A DNA stretch of 19,070 nucleotides from CAZTJA01 sp964613745 (GCA_964613745.1 CAZTJA010000058.1:1-19070); one strand, 5' to 3'; positions 7,160 to 15,044 are shown, numbered from the stretch's first letter. The notes: generated by a model from the sequence alone, not told the origin. A program made the numbers and translations.

Positions 7160-7188
7160 ATCATCACCGATAACAATTGCTTTGTCAA
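7160..7188 (-). promoter_or_regulatory. Candidate sigma70 promoter for plsC
   Basis: On the - strand, TTGACA (7183-7188) is followed after 17 bases by GATGAT (7160-7165, 4/6 match). The predicted transcript would carry a leader of about 165 bases before the TTG start at 6986. The rest of the 335-base divergent region 6987-7321 shows no gene. On the + strand a weak TTGACG at 7247-7252 may belong to the radical SAM gene. Confidence 0.45.
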
Positions 7189-7321
7189 GCATTGCCTGCA
7201 AAGCCGATTCCGAGCCTGTCGCAAAGAATCCGCCGACCAGTTAGACTTGACGATGCGCCAGAATTGCCGTATCGCTTACCTGGATTTATAAATAAATTGC
7301 TTTTCCCACCGCGAGCACCTG

Positions 7322-8413
7322 ATGAAATTACAGATTAAGCCGGATTATCTTCCTGACCGCTTCCAACGTATACATATTGAACTGACGAACAAATGCAATT
7401 TCTCCTGCACCTTCTGTCCTGATGCGATAATGAACAGGAACCGCGGTTTCATGGAGAAAGAAACGGCATTCAAGATTCTCGATGAAATAGCCGCGTTTGA
7501 TTTCACCAATAAAATCACCTTTCATGTTATGGGTGAACCGCTCCTGCATCCCGATTTTTTTGAAATAGCCGATCATGCAGTGGATCTTGGATTGCCCATA
7601 GGGCTCACTACTAACGGGGCGTTGCTCGGACCGAAGTTCATTGAAAAGCTGACTACTCGGCCAATTCACCAGATAGATATTTCGTTACAAACTCCGGACG
7701 CGGAGAGTTTTGCCATAACCCGGGGCACGAAAATCGACTTTGACAAGTACACGTCGGGGCTTCTTGAGTTATTGAAGAAAACCCGACAATCATCCACTCC
7801 CCCGATCTTCAAGATTAGGATTATGACGACTAAGTTTGCATCCAAAATGCGAAAACAACTCGGTATACCTAATTTTCTGCCGGGCTCCCGGGAGTTGCGT
7901 GATCTTATACGAACGTGGACCCACGAAGTTCATGAAGTTCTAGGGCTGCGAACAAATCACGGTAAGTTGAAAAGGGAATTATCGCGTATTCACATTTTCG
8001 GATGGAACGTCGTGGAGATCGCTCCTAGAGTTTTCATCGAAACATACGTGCTGACGGATTGGGGCAATTCATTCTCATCCGAAAAGATCATACCTGCAAA
8101 ACACGGCTTCTGTTTTGGAATGCAGGACCACTTCGCAGTATTGTATTCCGGTGATGTGGTACTGTGCTGCATCGACTACGAAGGAAAGACTTCTCTGGGT
8201 AATGTGAACGAGAGATCATTGGCGGACATATTCAATTCCAGGGAGACTGAACTGATAGTGAAAGGATTGCAGAAAGGAAAACTGTTGCACGAGCATTGCA
8301 GATCTTGTCTGGGGAGCTCGAACAACCTGTCGTCCTGGACGAAACCTGCTTTGTCTTACCTTGGCCTCAAACTCTTGAAGCCATTTTTCTACCGCAGTTA
8401 CAAGGTGTTTTGA
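7322..8413 (+). CDS. Radical SAM/SPASM domain protein
   Basis: This 363-residue radical S-adenosylmethionine enzyme has the cluster-binding CNFSCTFC motif at Cys25, Cys29 and Cys32. That motif holds the [4Fe-4S] cluster that cleaves SAM. A GEP motif follows at 71-73 (HVMGEPLLHPDFFE), as usual for SAM binding. The C-terminal third has a SPASM-like cysteine set, Cys264, Cys282, Cys283, Cys326 and Cys329 (HGFCFG, VVLCCIDYEG, HCRSC), which would hold one or more auxiliary clusters. A GNVNERSLADIFNS segment is typical of SPASM proteins. Between them (about 170-255) is a basic region without a motif. Family members mature peptides or modify sugars and lipids, but no precursor peptide gene is evident nearby, so the substrate is unknown. 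The ATG at 7322 has only a poor SD. Confidence 0.88.
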   Translation: MKLQIKPDYLPDRFQRIHIELTNKCNFSCTFCPDAIMNRNRGFMEKETAFKILDEIAAFDFTNKITFHVMGEPLLHPDFFEIADHAVDLGLPIGLTTNGALLGPKFIEKLTTRPIHQIDISLQTPDAESFAITRGTKIDFDKYTSGLLELLKKTRQSSTPPIFKIRIMTTKFASKMRKQLGIPNFLPGSRELRDLIRTWTHEVHEVLGLRTNHGKLKRELSRIHIFGWNVVEIAPRVFIETYVLTDWGNSFSSEKIIPAKHGFCFGMQDHFAVLYSGDVVLCCIDYEGKTSLGNVNERSLADIFNSRETELIVKGLQKGKLLHEHCRSCLGSSNNLSSWTKPALSYLGLKLLKPFFYRSYKVF

Positions 8414-8414
8414 T

Positions 8415-8600
8415 CTAAAATTGTAATGCCTGAGTTTCGACCGGCCTAATGACAGGTTTTTCGAGCAACTTCATTGTCTCGCGGTCAAGTCGTACGACTT
8501 TGTCAATAGTGCATTCGAATTGAAGGATGTTCCACTTGTACCACCTCCGAATACCTAAACCCCATTCAACTCCAGCCCTGAATTCATTTGGACTGGACAT
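8415..8600 (-). CDS. Possible small protein or gene remnant, unrecognised
   Basis: A 61-residue open frame starts at ATG 8600 and ends two bases past the radical SAM stop on the opposite strand. Its composition is protein-like (IRRWYKWNILQFE, then VVRLDRETMKLLEKP), but I recognise no family. There is no SD: GAGG lies about 17 bases before the ATG. It could be the remains of a larger gene or a chance frame. No other feature is visible in 8414-8670. Confidence 0.22.
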   Translation of the reverse strand: MSSPNEFRAGVEWGLGIRRWYKWNILQFECTIDKVVRLDRETMKLLEKPVIRPVETQALQF

Positions 8601-8670
8601 TTTGATTTAAATGCCTCAAATGACTGCGACTAACAGGCGTTACCCTAAATCGCAGTGAACCGGGGTGGAA

Positions 8671-8958
8671 TCAGTTTTCTTCTATTATGTACGTTCCTGA
8701 AATAATGATAACTTTGCGGCCCACGATGAATCTGGCTGAACCACCTTCCAACTCAACCTGAACACGGCCGGTCCAGGATTTTATTGGTTTTCCATCATGG
8801 GAGTACAGTGTGATAGTCCTGTCGAGACCAATGGCACTCGATTCGGCGTGGCTGATCCTTTGTTTAACCGACGGCAGGCTAAGGTAAACGTAAAGACCAA
8901 TTCCTAAAATTGCGAGAAAGGCAATTCCCGCTATGGTCAATTTTGATTTCGTGGTCAT
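8671..8958 (-). CDS. Small membrane-anchored protein of unknown function
   Basis: This 95-residue protein has a basic N terminus (MTTKSK) and one hydrophobic segment at about residues 7-26 (LTIAGIAFLAILGIGLYVYL). It is probably inserted in the inner membrane with its C terminus in the periplasm. The rest looks beta-rich: RTITLYSHDGKPIKSW, then VQVELEGGSARFIVG, then KVIIISGTYIIEE. This strand pattern resembles small beta-sandwich proteins and lipoproteins seen in phages and bacteria, but there is no lipobox cysteine and I cannot name a family. The start is well supported by AAGGAG eight bases before the ATG. It is divergent from the outer-membrane protein at 9251 and convergent with the radical SAM gene. 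Confidence 0.65.
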   Translation of the reverse strand: MTTKSKLTIAGIAFLAILGIGLYVYLSLPSVKQRISHAESSAIGLDRTITLYSHDGKPIKSWTGRVQVELEGGSARFIVGRKVIIISGTYIIEEN

Positions 8959-9149
8959 TTAGCAATCTCCTTGTTTCATCTTCTGTCTACTGTCTACTGT
9001 AAGCATTCACATAGTTATCATGTTTCGCAAATGTGCAAAAAAGATCCGACCTCCGAACACGCAAAGACATTACCGGTATGTGAAACAGGTCTCAATAGAC
9101 CGGCCACCCTGGAAAGTAGTGTCGCGCTCACACTGAAATATACACTATT

Positions 9150-9177
9150 TTGTTCACTTTTCGGACAGTTCTATGAT
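9150..9177 (+). promoter_or_regulatory. Candidate promoter of the outer-membrane protein gene
   Basis: TTGTTC (9150-9155) is followed after 16 bases by TATGAT (9172-9177, 5/6 match to -10). The transcript would start near 9184, about 65 bases before the ATG at 9251. The surrounding gap 8959-9250 is a divergent intergenic region with no gene I trust. It also holds a small period-7 repeat (TCTACTG twice) near 8986-9000. Confidence 0.4.
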
Positions 9178-9250
9178 ATGTACATTAAAGAGACATATCA
9201 CAAAAACGACCTTCCATGAATTGACTGCCTTCTATTATTGTGGAGACCAT

Positions 9251-10246
9251 ATGGAAGTTAAATATTTTGAATGTAGAAGCATTGTAATTTTCCTTCTAAC
9301 CCTATTCCTTCTTGCCCTTACCGGTAATGTTTCCGCCCAATCTCTACAACCAATGGCACATTTACCTCTGCTTGGTGGAGTTTTCGGGCAAACCGAAGAT
9401 TGCTCTTCGAGATCCCCCTTCGGTCCACTGACTTTTTACGCAGGTTGGGGAACCGATTTGAAGGACACAAAAGCATCCTTTGATCTTCAAAACAGTATCT
9501 TGCAGGAAGACAAGTTCAATTTACAGCAGAGGTTTCCTGTGAAAGGCCTTTGGTTGGGATTGACCGCAGAGGCAAGTTTGTCGCAAAGATTAGGTTTATT
9601 TGTTGACGGATGGATTTTATTTGCTGCGAATGGCGGTGCAGATGAAGCGGGAACCGGATCGGTTGACCCCAGACATTGGGATACGAATACCGACTGGTGG
9701 TTTACAGACGGGGCATTGACCTATGAGTTTAACAACCTCGGTAAGTTCATTGGAGGCCTGCGTTATGACAGATTTGCAGTCAATTTCAAGAACCCAAGTT
9801 TTGGGAGCGGAGCAAATCTGTACACCAACGCCGACGAAGCCGACTTCACGGTCAATCTCTATTTCCCCTATATCGGACTGCAGCTCGACCGCGGGACACT
9901 AGCGGGAAATCAATACCTCTTCAAAGTTATCGGTACATGTTTCGTTGGGAGCGATGTTAAATACAACGAAACCTGGGGAAACGGATTTCAAGTTCCATCC
10001 AGAATCACGGGGAAAAAGCCTACGGACGACTATTTTATCGAAGCATTCGGTGAGATGAACAGAAGTCTTTTCGGATCCGCCAACATTGGATTATTTGGAA
10101 GATGGAATTTGGTCCATTCCACGAAATCGGAGTTTCGACTCGATGAAACAGCAGTGGGCGATTTGACGCATTTAGCTGCAAATTATCGATTTTCTTTTCA
10201 TCGCGAATCTTTGACGTTCGGCGGAAACTTGATCTGGAATTTTTAA
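9251..10246 (+). CDS. Predicted outer-membrane beta-barrel protein, unrecognised family
   Basis: This 331-residue secreted protein has a signal peptide with hydrophobic core FLLTLFLLALTG and a likely cleavage after VSA (residue 29). The mature part is rich in aromatic and glycine residues arranged in alternating strands: LTFYAGWGTDL, GLWLGLTAEASL, RLGLFVDGWILFA, FTVNLYFPYIGLQL. It ends in NLIWNF, a C-terminal phenylalanine as recognised by the BAM machinery of Gram-negative bacteria. I infer an outer-membrane barrel; the ligand is unknown. The ATG at 9251 is chosen because GGAG is five bases before it and the signal peptide begins there. An upstream in-frame ATG at 9173 overlaps the likely -10 box. 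The coiled-coil gene starts 58 bases after its stop, so they may be co-transcribed. Confidence 0.75.
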   Translation: MEVKYFECRSIVIFLLTLFLLALTGNVSAQSLQPMAHLPLLGGVFGQTEDCSSRSPFGPLTFYAGWGTDLKDTKASFDLQNSILQEDKFNLQQRFPVKGLWLGLTAEASLSQRLGLFVDGWILFAANGGADEAGTGSVDPRHWDTNTDWWFTDGALTYEFNNLGKFIGGLRYDRFAVNFKNPSFGSGANLYTNADEADFTVNLYFPYIGLQLDRGTLAGNQYLFKVIGTCFVGSDVKYNETWGNGFQVPSRITGKKPTDDYFIEAFGEMNRSLFGSANIGLFGRWNLVHSTKSEFRLDETAVGDLTHLAANYRFSFHRESLTFGGNLIWNF

Positions 10247-10304
10247 TTACGTCCTATCGGTGAGAGTTTTAATGCATCTTTACAGCTAACAATTTGAGGC
10301 GAAT

Positions 10305-10850
10305 TTGTTTGGATCGTATTCGGCACGTACTATTTTGCTCTGCTCCATAATTATTGTATTCTGGACGCATGCTTCTTTTGCCCAGGAGAGTGATGCTTGC
10401 AGCAAGATGACAAGCGAGCTGGAAACAAAACTCTTCCAATTGAAAAATCGTGTTGCAGAATTAGAAATTGCTCAAAAAAAACGTGATTCGAAAACAACGT
10501 CGAACATTCTCGATCACATCGAACAACTTGCATCGGAAATACGAATTCTGGATTTAAATGTATCGGATTGCAGTCGAGTACCTGTAAAAGAAGAAACGAC
10601 GCTCGAACCGGTTAAGTCCCATTCGGGCGATTTTGCTAATCTGAATTGTGACGATTTAGCCAGAAAACACGTACAGACATCCCGTAAAATCAACTCCCTT
10701 AGAAGACAAATTGAGAGTGTAGGTGCGGAACCGGGTTCGGAATTACACAGAGAATACAAGGAAAACGAGAAGACTTTGTCTCTCCTGAAGAATGAATTGG
10801 CAACCCGCTGTATGAAAAAATCGAAGCCGAGCCCCAAGCAGCGGCACTAA
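10305..10850 (+). CDS. Secreted coiled-coil protein with paired cysteines, unrecognised
   Basis: This 181-residue protein has a signal peptide (hydrophobic residues 9-20, likely cleavage after SFA at 26, then QESD). The mature part is helical and charged. It holds two similar blocks, each starting and ending with a cysteine: Cys32 to Cys89 and Cys115 to Cys169, 57 and 54 residues apart. Both blocks read as a helix, a short turn and a second helix (for example LFQLKNRVAELEIAQ and INSLRRQIESVG), so each could be an antiparallel hairpin closed by a disulfide in the periplasm. I recognise no named family. The start is TTG at 10305, with GAGG five bases upstream. The tail is basic (KKSKPSPKQRH). 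It follows the barrel gene by 58 bases and is convergent with the iron-sulfur gene. The 155 bases to 11006 hold nothing clear. Confidence 0.65.
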   Translation: MFGSYSARTILLCSIIIVFWTHASFAQESDACSKMTSELETKLFQLKNRVAELEIAQKKRDSKTTSNILDHIEQLASEIRILDLNVSDCSRVPVKEETTLEPVKSHSGDFANLNCDDLARKHVQTSRKINSLRRQIESVGAEPGSELHREYKENEKTLSLLKNELATRCMKKSKPSPKQRH

Positions 10851-11005
10851 TATAATTTCAACATTTCTACGCTTGCCGCAAAAGAACACCCGGAATTGGC
10901 GTCTCCCGACTTTATACTAGGATCGATGTTCCAACCTGGGGCAATCATTTCCCTCTTCCGGGCGGCCTTCCCTGTTTGGATATTCAGCGCAGTTCAGCTT
11001 ATAGA

Positions 11006-12103
11006 TCACTCTTTCGACGTTCGCGTTATTGAGATCGGTATGAGTGACTTGCCTCGTTCATGGGCCAATTGCATGATATATTCCTTCGCACTGGCCGGTG
11101 GTATGCGACGATCCGATTCAGGTTTCATGTTCAGCGTAATTGCATCTCCGGGGCAGGTCGTCACGCACAAACCGCACCCAATGCATCTGTCCCTGTCCAC
11201 TTGTGCGGACTCATCGATAATTTTGATTGCATCCATTTGGCACCGGTCGAGGCAGGTCTCACAGGCGCTGCAAGCGTTATCATCTATTGCGGCATAATAG
11301 TTTGAAAGCACCTTTTCAGCCGGTTTAGGGTGCATTTTGATCGATCTCAGAATGCCGCAACAATCTCCACAACAGTTGCACATACCCCCTGCATCCTGGG
11401 ATACGAACGGCTGCGGCACAAGTCCTTCCTCCTCACACTTCTCAAGTATACTTATGGCTTCATCCTTTTCGATGTACCTGGCCATACCCTTGTCAACGTA
11501 GAAATCTGCGTGGCTCCCGAACTGGAAACAGGTTTCGAGCGGCTTGTCACACCCTTTCTCCAAGAGATGTTGCTGGGATCTGCAGATACAAGAAGCAACG
11601 GCAATTTTGTCACGCGATTCAAAAATCTTCTTCATATCTTCATATGGAACTACAGGCCAGGAATGATTCAGTGACTTGTTCACGGGTATTGTTCTCAAAG
11701 GTGAACTTTTCGAAAGTCCTTCCGGTCCTAAAGCTTCGGTGAAATACTGTTCGAATAATTCGGCAAATTCCTTATCCATGTTCTTGAGTTGATATTCAAA
11801 AGACCCGACTACGAAAGGAACCGCTCCGTACTTAGCACCATCACCTTTGCGCTGCCTAAAGATAAGCCCCTTGTCGAACATTTTCTCGAGCATGGCGGAA
11901 ATGACTTTGAGATCTTTGCCTGTCCGCTGTGAGATGGATTCAGGTGTTTCGAGCATCATACTGATGGACAGATAAAGCTCGGCCTCTTCTTCCGTGAAAA
12001 GCTTCTCGAGAATTCGGAGTTCAACCCCCGATTCCGTTGCAGGAAACCCAACGGAGTACTGGTCGAGTTGTTCGCGTAAATCATAATAGATTTTTTTTGC
12101 CAT
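11006..12103 (-). CDS. Iron-sulfur protein: winged-helix-like N terminus plus two [4Fe-4S] motifs
   Basis: This 365-residue protein has no signal peptide and is expected in the cytoplasm. Residues about 30-90 look like a winged helix-turn-helix (AELYLSISMM, ESISQRTGKDLKVISAMLEKMFDKGLI read in parts). The middle has cysteines Cys172, Cys174, Cys185 and Cys192 (SCICR, CFQFG), then a cluster CNCCGDCCG (242-250). The C-terminal end holds two ferredoxin-type motifs: Cys278/281/284/288 (CSACETCLDRC) and Cys307/310/313/317 (CIGCGLCVTTCP). It probably passes electrons to or from the molybdopterin enzyme encoded 62 bases upstream. Similar proteins are common in sulfate reducers and syntrophs, but their roles are mostly unassigned. 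GAGGAG seven bases before the ATG supports the start. Confidence 0.82.
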   Translation of the reverse strand: MAKKIYYDLREQLDQYSVGFPATESGVELRILEKLFTEEEAELYLSISMMLETPESISQRTGKDLKVISAMLEKMFDKGLIFRQRKGDGAKYGAVPFVVGSFEYQLKNMDKEFAELFEQYFTEALGPEGLSKSSPLRTIPVNKSLNHSWPVVPYEDMKKIFESRDKIAVASCICRSQQHLLEKGCDKPLETCFQFGSHADFYVDKGMARYIEKDEAISILEKCEEEGLVPQPFVSQDAGGMCNCCGDCCGILRSIKMHPKPAEKVLSNYYAAIDDNACSACETCLDRCQMDAIKIIDESAQVDRDRCIGCGLCVTTCPGDAITLNMKPESDRRIPPASAKEYIMQLAHERGKSLIPISITRTSKE

Positions 12104-12165
12104 TCTTTAGCTCCTCTCTCATGTGGCCGGTTGAACACTTTCTATAAACGGAAGTACACCACCAT

Positions 12166-14400
12166 CTAAGCAGGCTTCACCGAGCATGGCACAAATCGGT
12201 GGAGCGGAGTCCCTGCAAACGGGTCACGATGGGTGTTCTTCGTCAATCTGTTTACGTTTGCTCCGGATTTTACCCCGGCATGAATGAGCCCGAAGCCGTG
12301 TGGCATCACGACTTGGCCTTTTCGGGCATTTTCAGTGACTTCCAACTCAATTGATTCCGATCCGGCTTCCGTGATCACGGTAACTTTTTGGCCGTTCGAA
12401 AGGCCGCGACTTTCTGCATCGGCAGGGTGCATCAAGAGCGTGCAAGGCCGAGGCATGTCCTTGTTCCATGCAGGATCTCTCATCACTGTGTTTGCATTGC
12501 AATCCATGTGTCGGCCCGCAGTTAGCAAGAGCGGGTACTCCGGAGTTAGGTTTAGCAGCCTTGTCTCGTTTTCCGGCAGGATAGACTTGAGAGCGGTTTC
12601 AAGTTCCGGAATGTGTACGTTGATCCGTTTATCTTCGGTGCGAAGTTCTCCAAATGGATTGTCCACATCGCATGCTCCGATGCGAATACCCTGTGGATTG
12701 TCGAGGATTGACTGAAATATCTGCTCACCCGTGGCCATGCCGGGATCGAAACCGGCTCGCACTGCATTGGCCCGGAAACTTTTAGGGGCTGTTTGCAGAA
12801 GTCCCCAAAGAGCTGCAAGATTGGGTGAGCCAAGAGCTTTGCCCAAAGTAGTACCCAGAACAAACGGCATCATCTTCATGGCCTTGGGATCTTTTTGGGC
12901 AAAGGCAAGAAGCTCCATACCAAAACTGAGACGATCCTTTTGGGCTGCATCGTACAGTGATTGGGGAATGTCGGGGAGCAACCCTAACCGATCTGCGAGA
13001 TCAATCAATATTTCGCTTTCCTCTCGCGCAAGGTGTTCCGTCTGAATGACCGGTCGGCGCATCTGAAAATAAATGTCCGGATAATTCCATGAAAAAAATG
13101 TTCCATCCCATTTTTCATATGCTGACTTTGCAGGTAAAACATAATTGGCCATGCGAGCAGTTTCACTGAATGCCACGTCGACGACCACTGAGAGTTCCAG
13201 CTTCTGAAAGGCTTTCTCGTATGCGGTTGTATCCGCATAGGACCTGAGTGGATTCGAACCGCTCACTATAATTGCCCGCAAACGCTCGGGATTGTCTGAG
13301 AGAACTTCTTCGGGCATCACATTCGGCGGAAAAGTTCCCATAATGGCGGGAAAGTCGGTTACAACCGTTCGCCAGGTTCTTGAATCGCGTTCATCTGAAT
13401 GAGCACCTAGAGGCATGAAATATCCGGGAATAAAGTTTCCGCCGGGGACTCCAACACGGCCACAGATGGCCATAAGGATCAGCTCAAGATATGAGGTGAC
13501 CGTGCTGTTTCGCCCCATGAGAACACCGAGATCCGAATGGGAGGCCCAACTTCTAGTGGTGAGCAGTCGGCATAATTCGTATACTTGATCGAATTCAAGT
13601 TCACAGACTCGTAAGGCGCTTTTATAATCAAAATCGAGAAACCAGGGCTTTATGGTGTCGAATCCGCTTACGTGGGCGGAAATGTATTCGGTATTTTCCC
13701 ATCCCTTTTCAAGTATCAAGCTTATCATCGACCGGAAGAGAAGAGCGTCGGTTCCAGGGCGAATGGGAACGTGAATATCGGCTCTTTCAGCCGTTTCCGA
13801 CACTCTGGGATCTATCACCACCAGAAGTTTGTCGGGATCCTCTGCAATCCTCTTCAGGTGTCGCCTCGCCTGAGGTATTTGATGGCTCATCCATCCGTTC
13901 CATCCTATGGCGAGAAGCATATCCGTTTTGTCGTGGTCCGGAACGGTCCCCAGATACTGCCGTCCAAAACCTCTCCCGTTCACCCAAAAGTAACCCGTGA
14001 GTTCCTGTGCAAGAGGGCTATAATGATAATGTGATCCCAGAGCCCTGAGCAGTCTAACGCCGAAGGCTGCTTCGAAATGACATGCCTGACCGCCTCCGCC
14101 CATATAAGCTAAAGACCTCGGTCCATTTTTCTCGACGATCTCCTTTAGCTTCTCTGCAATTTCATCCAGTGCTTGGTCCCAAGAGATCTCCTCAAAAGTA
14201 TCGCCCATTTTTTTCAACGGATGTTTTAGTCTATCCGCATGGTGCTGGTAATGAGCTATCTTCAGCCCCTTTCGACAACAATAACCCTGACTTCGTGGAT
14301 TGTCCCTATCCGGTCTCACCTTTATGATTCGGTTATCCGTAATCATTACTTCGAGTCCACAATTTTGGCCGCAACATACACAAGAAGTCTTATTCCACAT
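12166..14400 (-). CDS. Molybdopterin-dependent oxidoreductase, DMSO reductase superfamily
   Basis: This 744-residue catalytic subunit should bind bis-MGD molybdenum or tungsten and one [4Fe-4S] cluster. The cluster motif is Cys7-x2-Cys10-x3-Cys14 with Cys42 in CRKG, whose Lys44 is the usual conduit to the pterin. The main molybdopterin domain follows (LLAIGWNGW, VIDPRVSETAERADIH, RPGTDALL, VSGSNPLRSYADT). The dinucleotide-binding domain starts near 624 (TAGRHMDCNANTVMRDPAW) and runs to the end (PHGFGLIHAG). There is no Tat signal, so it is cytoplasmic. At the expected metal-ligand site (about 140-155, GRGFGRQYLGTVPD) there is no Cys or Ser. A helical insert near 490-545 separates the domains. 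The substrate is unknown. AAGGAA nine bases before the ATG fits. It lies between marR and the iron-sulfur gene, probably in one operon. Confidence 0.88.
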   Translation of the reverse strand: MWNKTSCVCCGQNCGLEVMITDNRIIKVRPDRDNPRSQGYCCRKGLKIAHYQHHADRLKHPLKKMGDTFEEISWDQALDEIAEKLKEIVEKNGPRSLAYMGGGGQACHFEAAFGVRLLRALGSHYHYSPLAQELTGYFWVNGRGFGRQYLGTVPDHDKTDMLLAIGWNGWMSHQIPQARRHLKRIAEDPDKLLVVIDPRVSETAERADIHVPIRPGTDALLFRSMISLILEKGWENTEYISAHVSGFDTIKPWFLDFDYKSALRVCELEFDQVYELCRLLTTRSWASHSDLGVLMGRNSTVTSYLELILMAICGRVGVPGGNFIPGYFMPLGAHSDERDSRTWRTVVTDFPAIMGTFPPNVMPEEVLSDNPERLRAIIVSGSNPLRSYADTTAYEKAFQKLELSVVVDVAFSETARMANYVLPAKSAYEKWDGTFFSWNYPDIYFQMRRPVIQTEHLAREESEILIDLADRLGLLPDIPQSLYDAAQKDRLSFGMELLAFAQKDPKAMKMMPFVLGTTLGKALGSPNLAALWGLLQTAPKSFRANAVRAGFDPGMATGEQIFQSILDNPQGIRIGACDVDNPFGELRTEDKRINVHIPELETALKSILPENETRLLNLTPEYPLLLTAGRHMDCNANTVMRDPAWNKDMPRPCTLLMHPADAESRGLSNGQKVTVITEAGSESIELEVTENARKGQVVMPHGFGLIHAGVKSGANVNRLTKNTHRDPFAGTPLHRFVPCSVKPA

Positions 14401-14517
14401 GTTCTCGGTTTCCTTTCACATCGCAAGGTTGATTGCTGCAGACAAATAGTCTTTTGAAAACTGCCGCGTTTGCGCAACAACGGACCATAGTTCGTTTTGT
14501 CGAATTGCTGAAACTAT

Positions 14518-14529
14518 TTCGTATACTAA
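14518..14529. promoter_or_regulatory. Candidate MarR operator upstream of the oxidoreductase
   Basis: TTCGTATACTAA fits the palindrome TTnGTATACnAA. It lies between marR and the oxidoreductase gene, 118 bases before the ATG. Over 19 bases it matches the site in the marR promoter at 16 positions, ending in a shared AATTG. Several -35/-10 pairs are conceivable around it, none strong. The remainder of the 146-base gap shows nothing else. Confidence 0.5.
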
Positions 14530-14546
14530 AGAATTGATCAAAAAAA

Positions 14547-14960
14547 TCAGTCTCTGATGACCTTAAGGAGTCTTTTAAGGAGTACTTTTTCCTCCAGGGT
14601 CAAATTTGAGAGGATCTCCTCATTTGCCCGATCTCTCGCTTCGACGAGTTGAGGCCCGAGATTCCTAGCTTCTTGAGTCAGGTAAAGCCGTAACAACCGC
14701 TTGTCATCGGGGTCCGTTTCCTTGACGATCCATCCCCGCTCGCTCATCCTATCCAACACTCCGGACAAGGTAGCAGGATCGAGACCAAGGCTCTTTCCTA
14801 AATCTCCAGCCGAAATTCCCTCTTCAGAGCTAATCCCCGCAAGCACAAGCTGCTGGACCGGGGTGAGACCGTAAGCTGAGAGCCGTCTTTTTGCGCAAGC
14901 ATGCGCTCTTTGGTACGCTTTGGCCAACAAATAAACAATGCAATCATCATGGGGCGGCAT
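14547..14960 (-). CDS. MarR family transcriptional regulator
   Basis: This 137-residue protein has the layout of a MarR repressor: dimerisation helices at both ends and a winged helix-turn-helix in the middle. The recognition helix region is SAGDLGKSLGLDPATLSGVLDRM and the wing is KETDPDDKRLLRLYLT (both read in segments). The DxR motif of the wing (DDKR) is intact. MarR proteins usually repress their own gene and neighbours, and release DNA on binding small aromatic or oxidising compounds. Several cysteines are present near the N terminus (DDCIVY, AHACAKRR), so redox sensing is possible but unproven. AAGGA three bases before the ATG supports the start. It is transcribed towards the oxidoreductase, 146 bases away. 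Confidence 0.9.
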   Translation of the reverse strand: MPPHDDCIVYLLAKAYQRAHACAKRRLSAYGLTPVQQLVLAGISSEEGISAGDLGKSLGLDPATLSGVLDRMSERGWIVKETDPDDKRLLRLYLTQEARNLGPQLVEARDRANEEILSNLTLEEKVLLKRLLKVIRD

Positions 14961-14968
14961 ACTGTTCC

Positions 14969-15006
14969 TTCGTATACAAACTAATTGGACTGATGACCGT
15001 TGTCAA
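14969..15006 (-). promoter_or_regulatory. marR promoter overlapped by a candidate MarR operator
   Basis: On the - strand, a consensus TTGACA (15001-15006) and TAGTTT (14978-14983, 3/6) are spaced by 17 bases. The palindrome TTCGTATACAAA (14969-14980) overlaps the -10 box and the expected transcript start near 14971, an ideal position for autorepression. The mRNA leader would be only about 11 bases and would still include the SD. Confidence 0.6.
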
Positions 15007-15044
15007 GAAATATTGAATTCTCGTCAATTACGGATCGAAACTCA

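Noticed and set aside
6664..7224. 186-residue - strand frame overlapping the acyltransferase
   Set aside because: It overlaps plsC in another frame, lacks any motif, and its composition (many Arg and Ser, no hydrophobic pattern) looks non-coding.
8429..8456. CCTG/CAGG followed by TTTTT as a terminator for the radical SAM gene
   Set aside because: The stem is only four base pairs with a 20-base loop, too weak to support.
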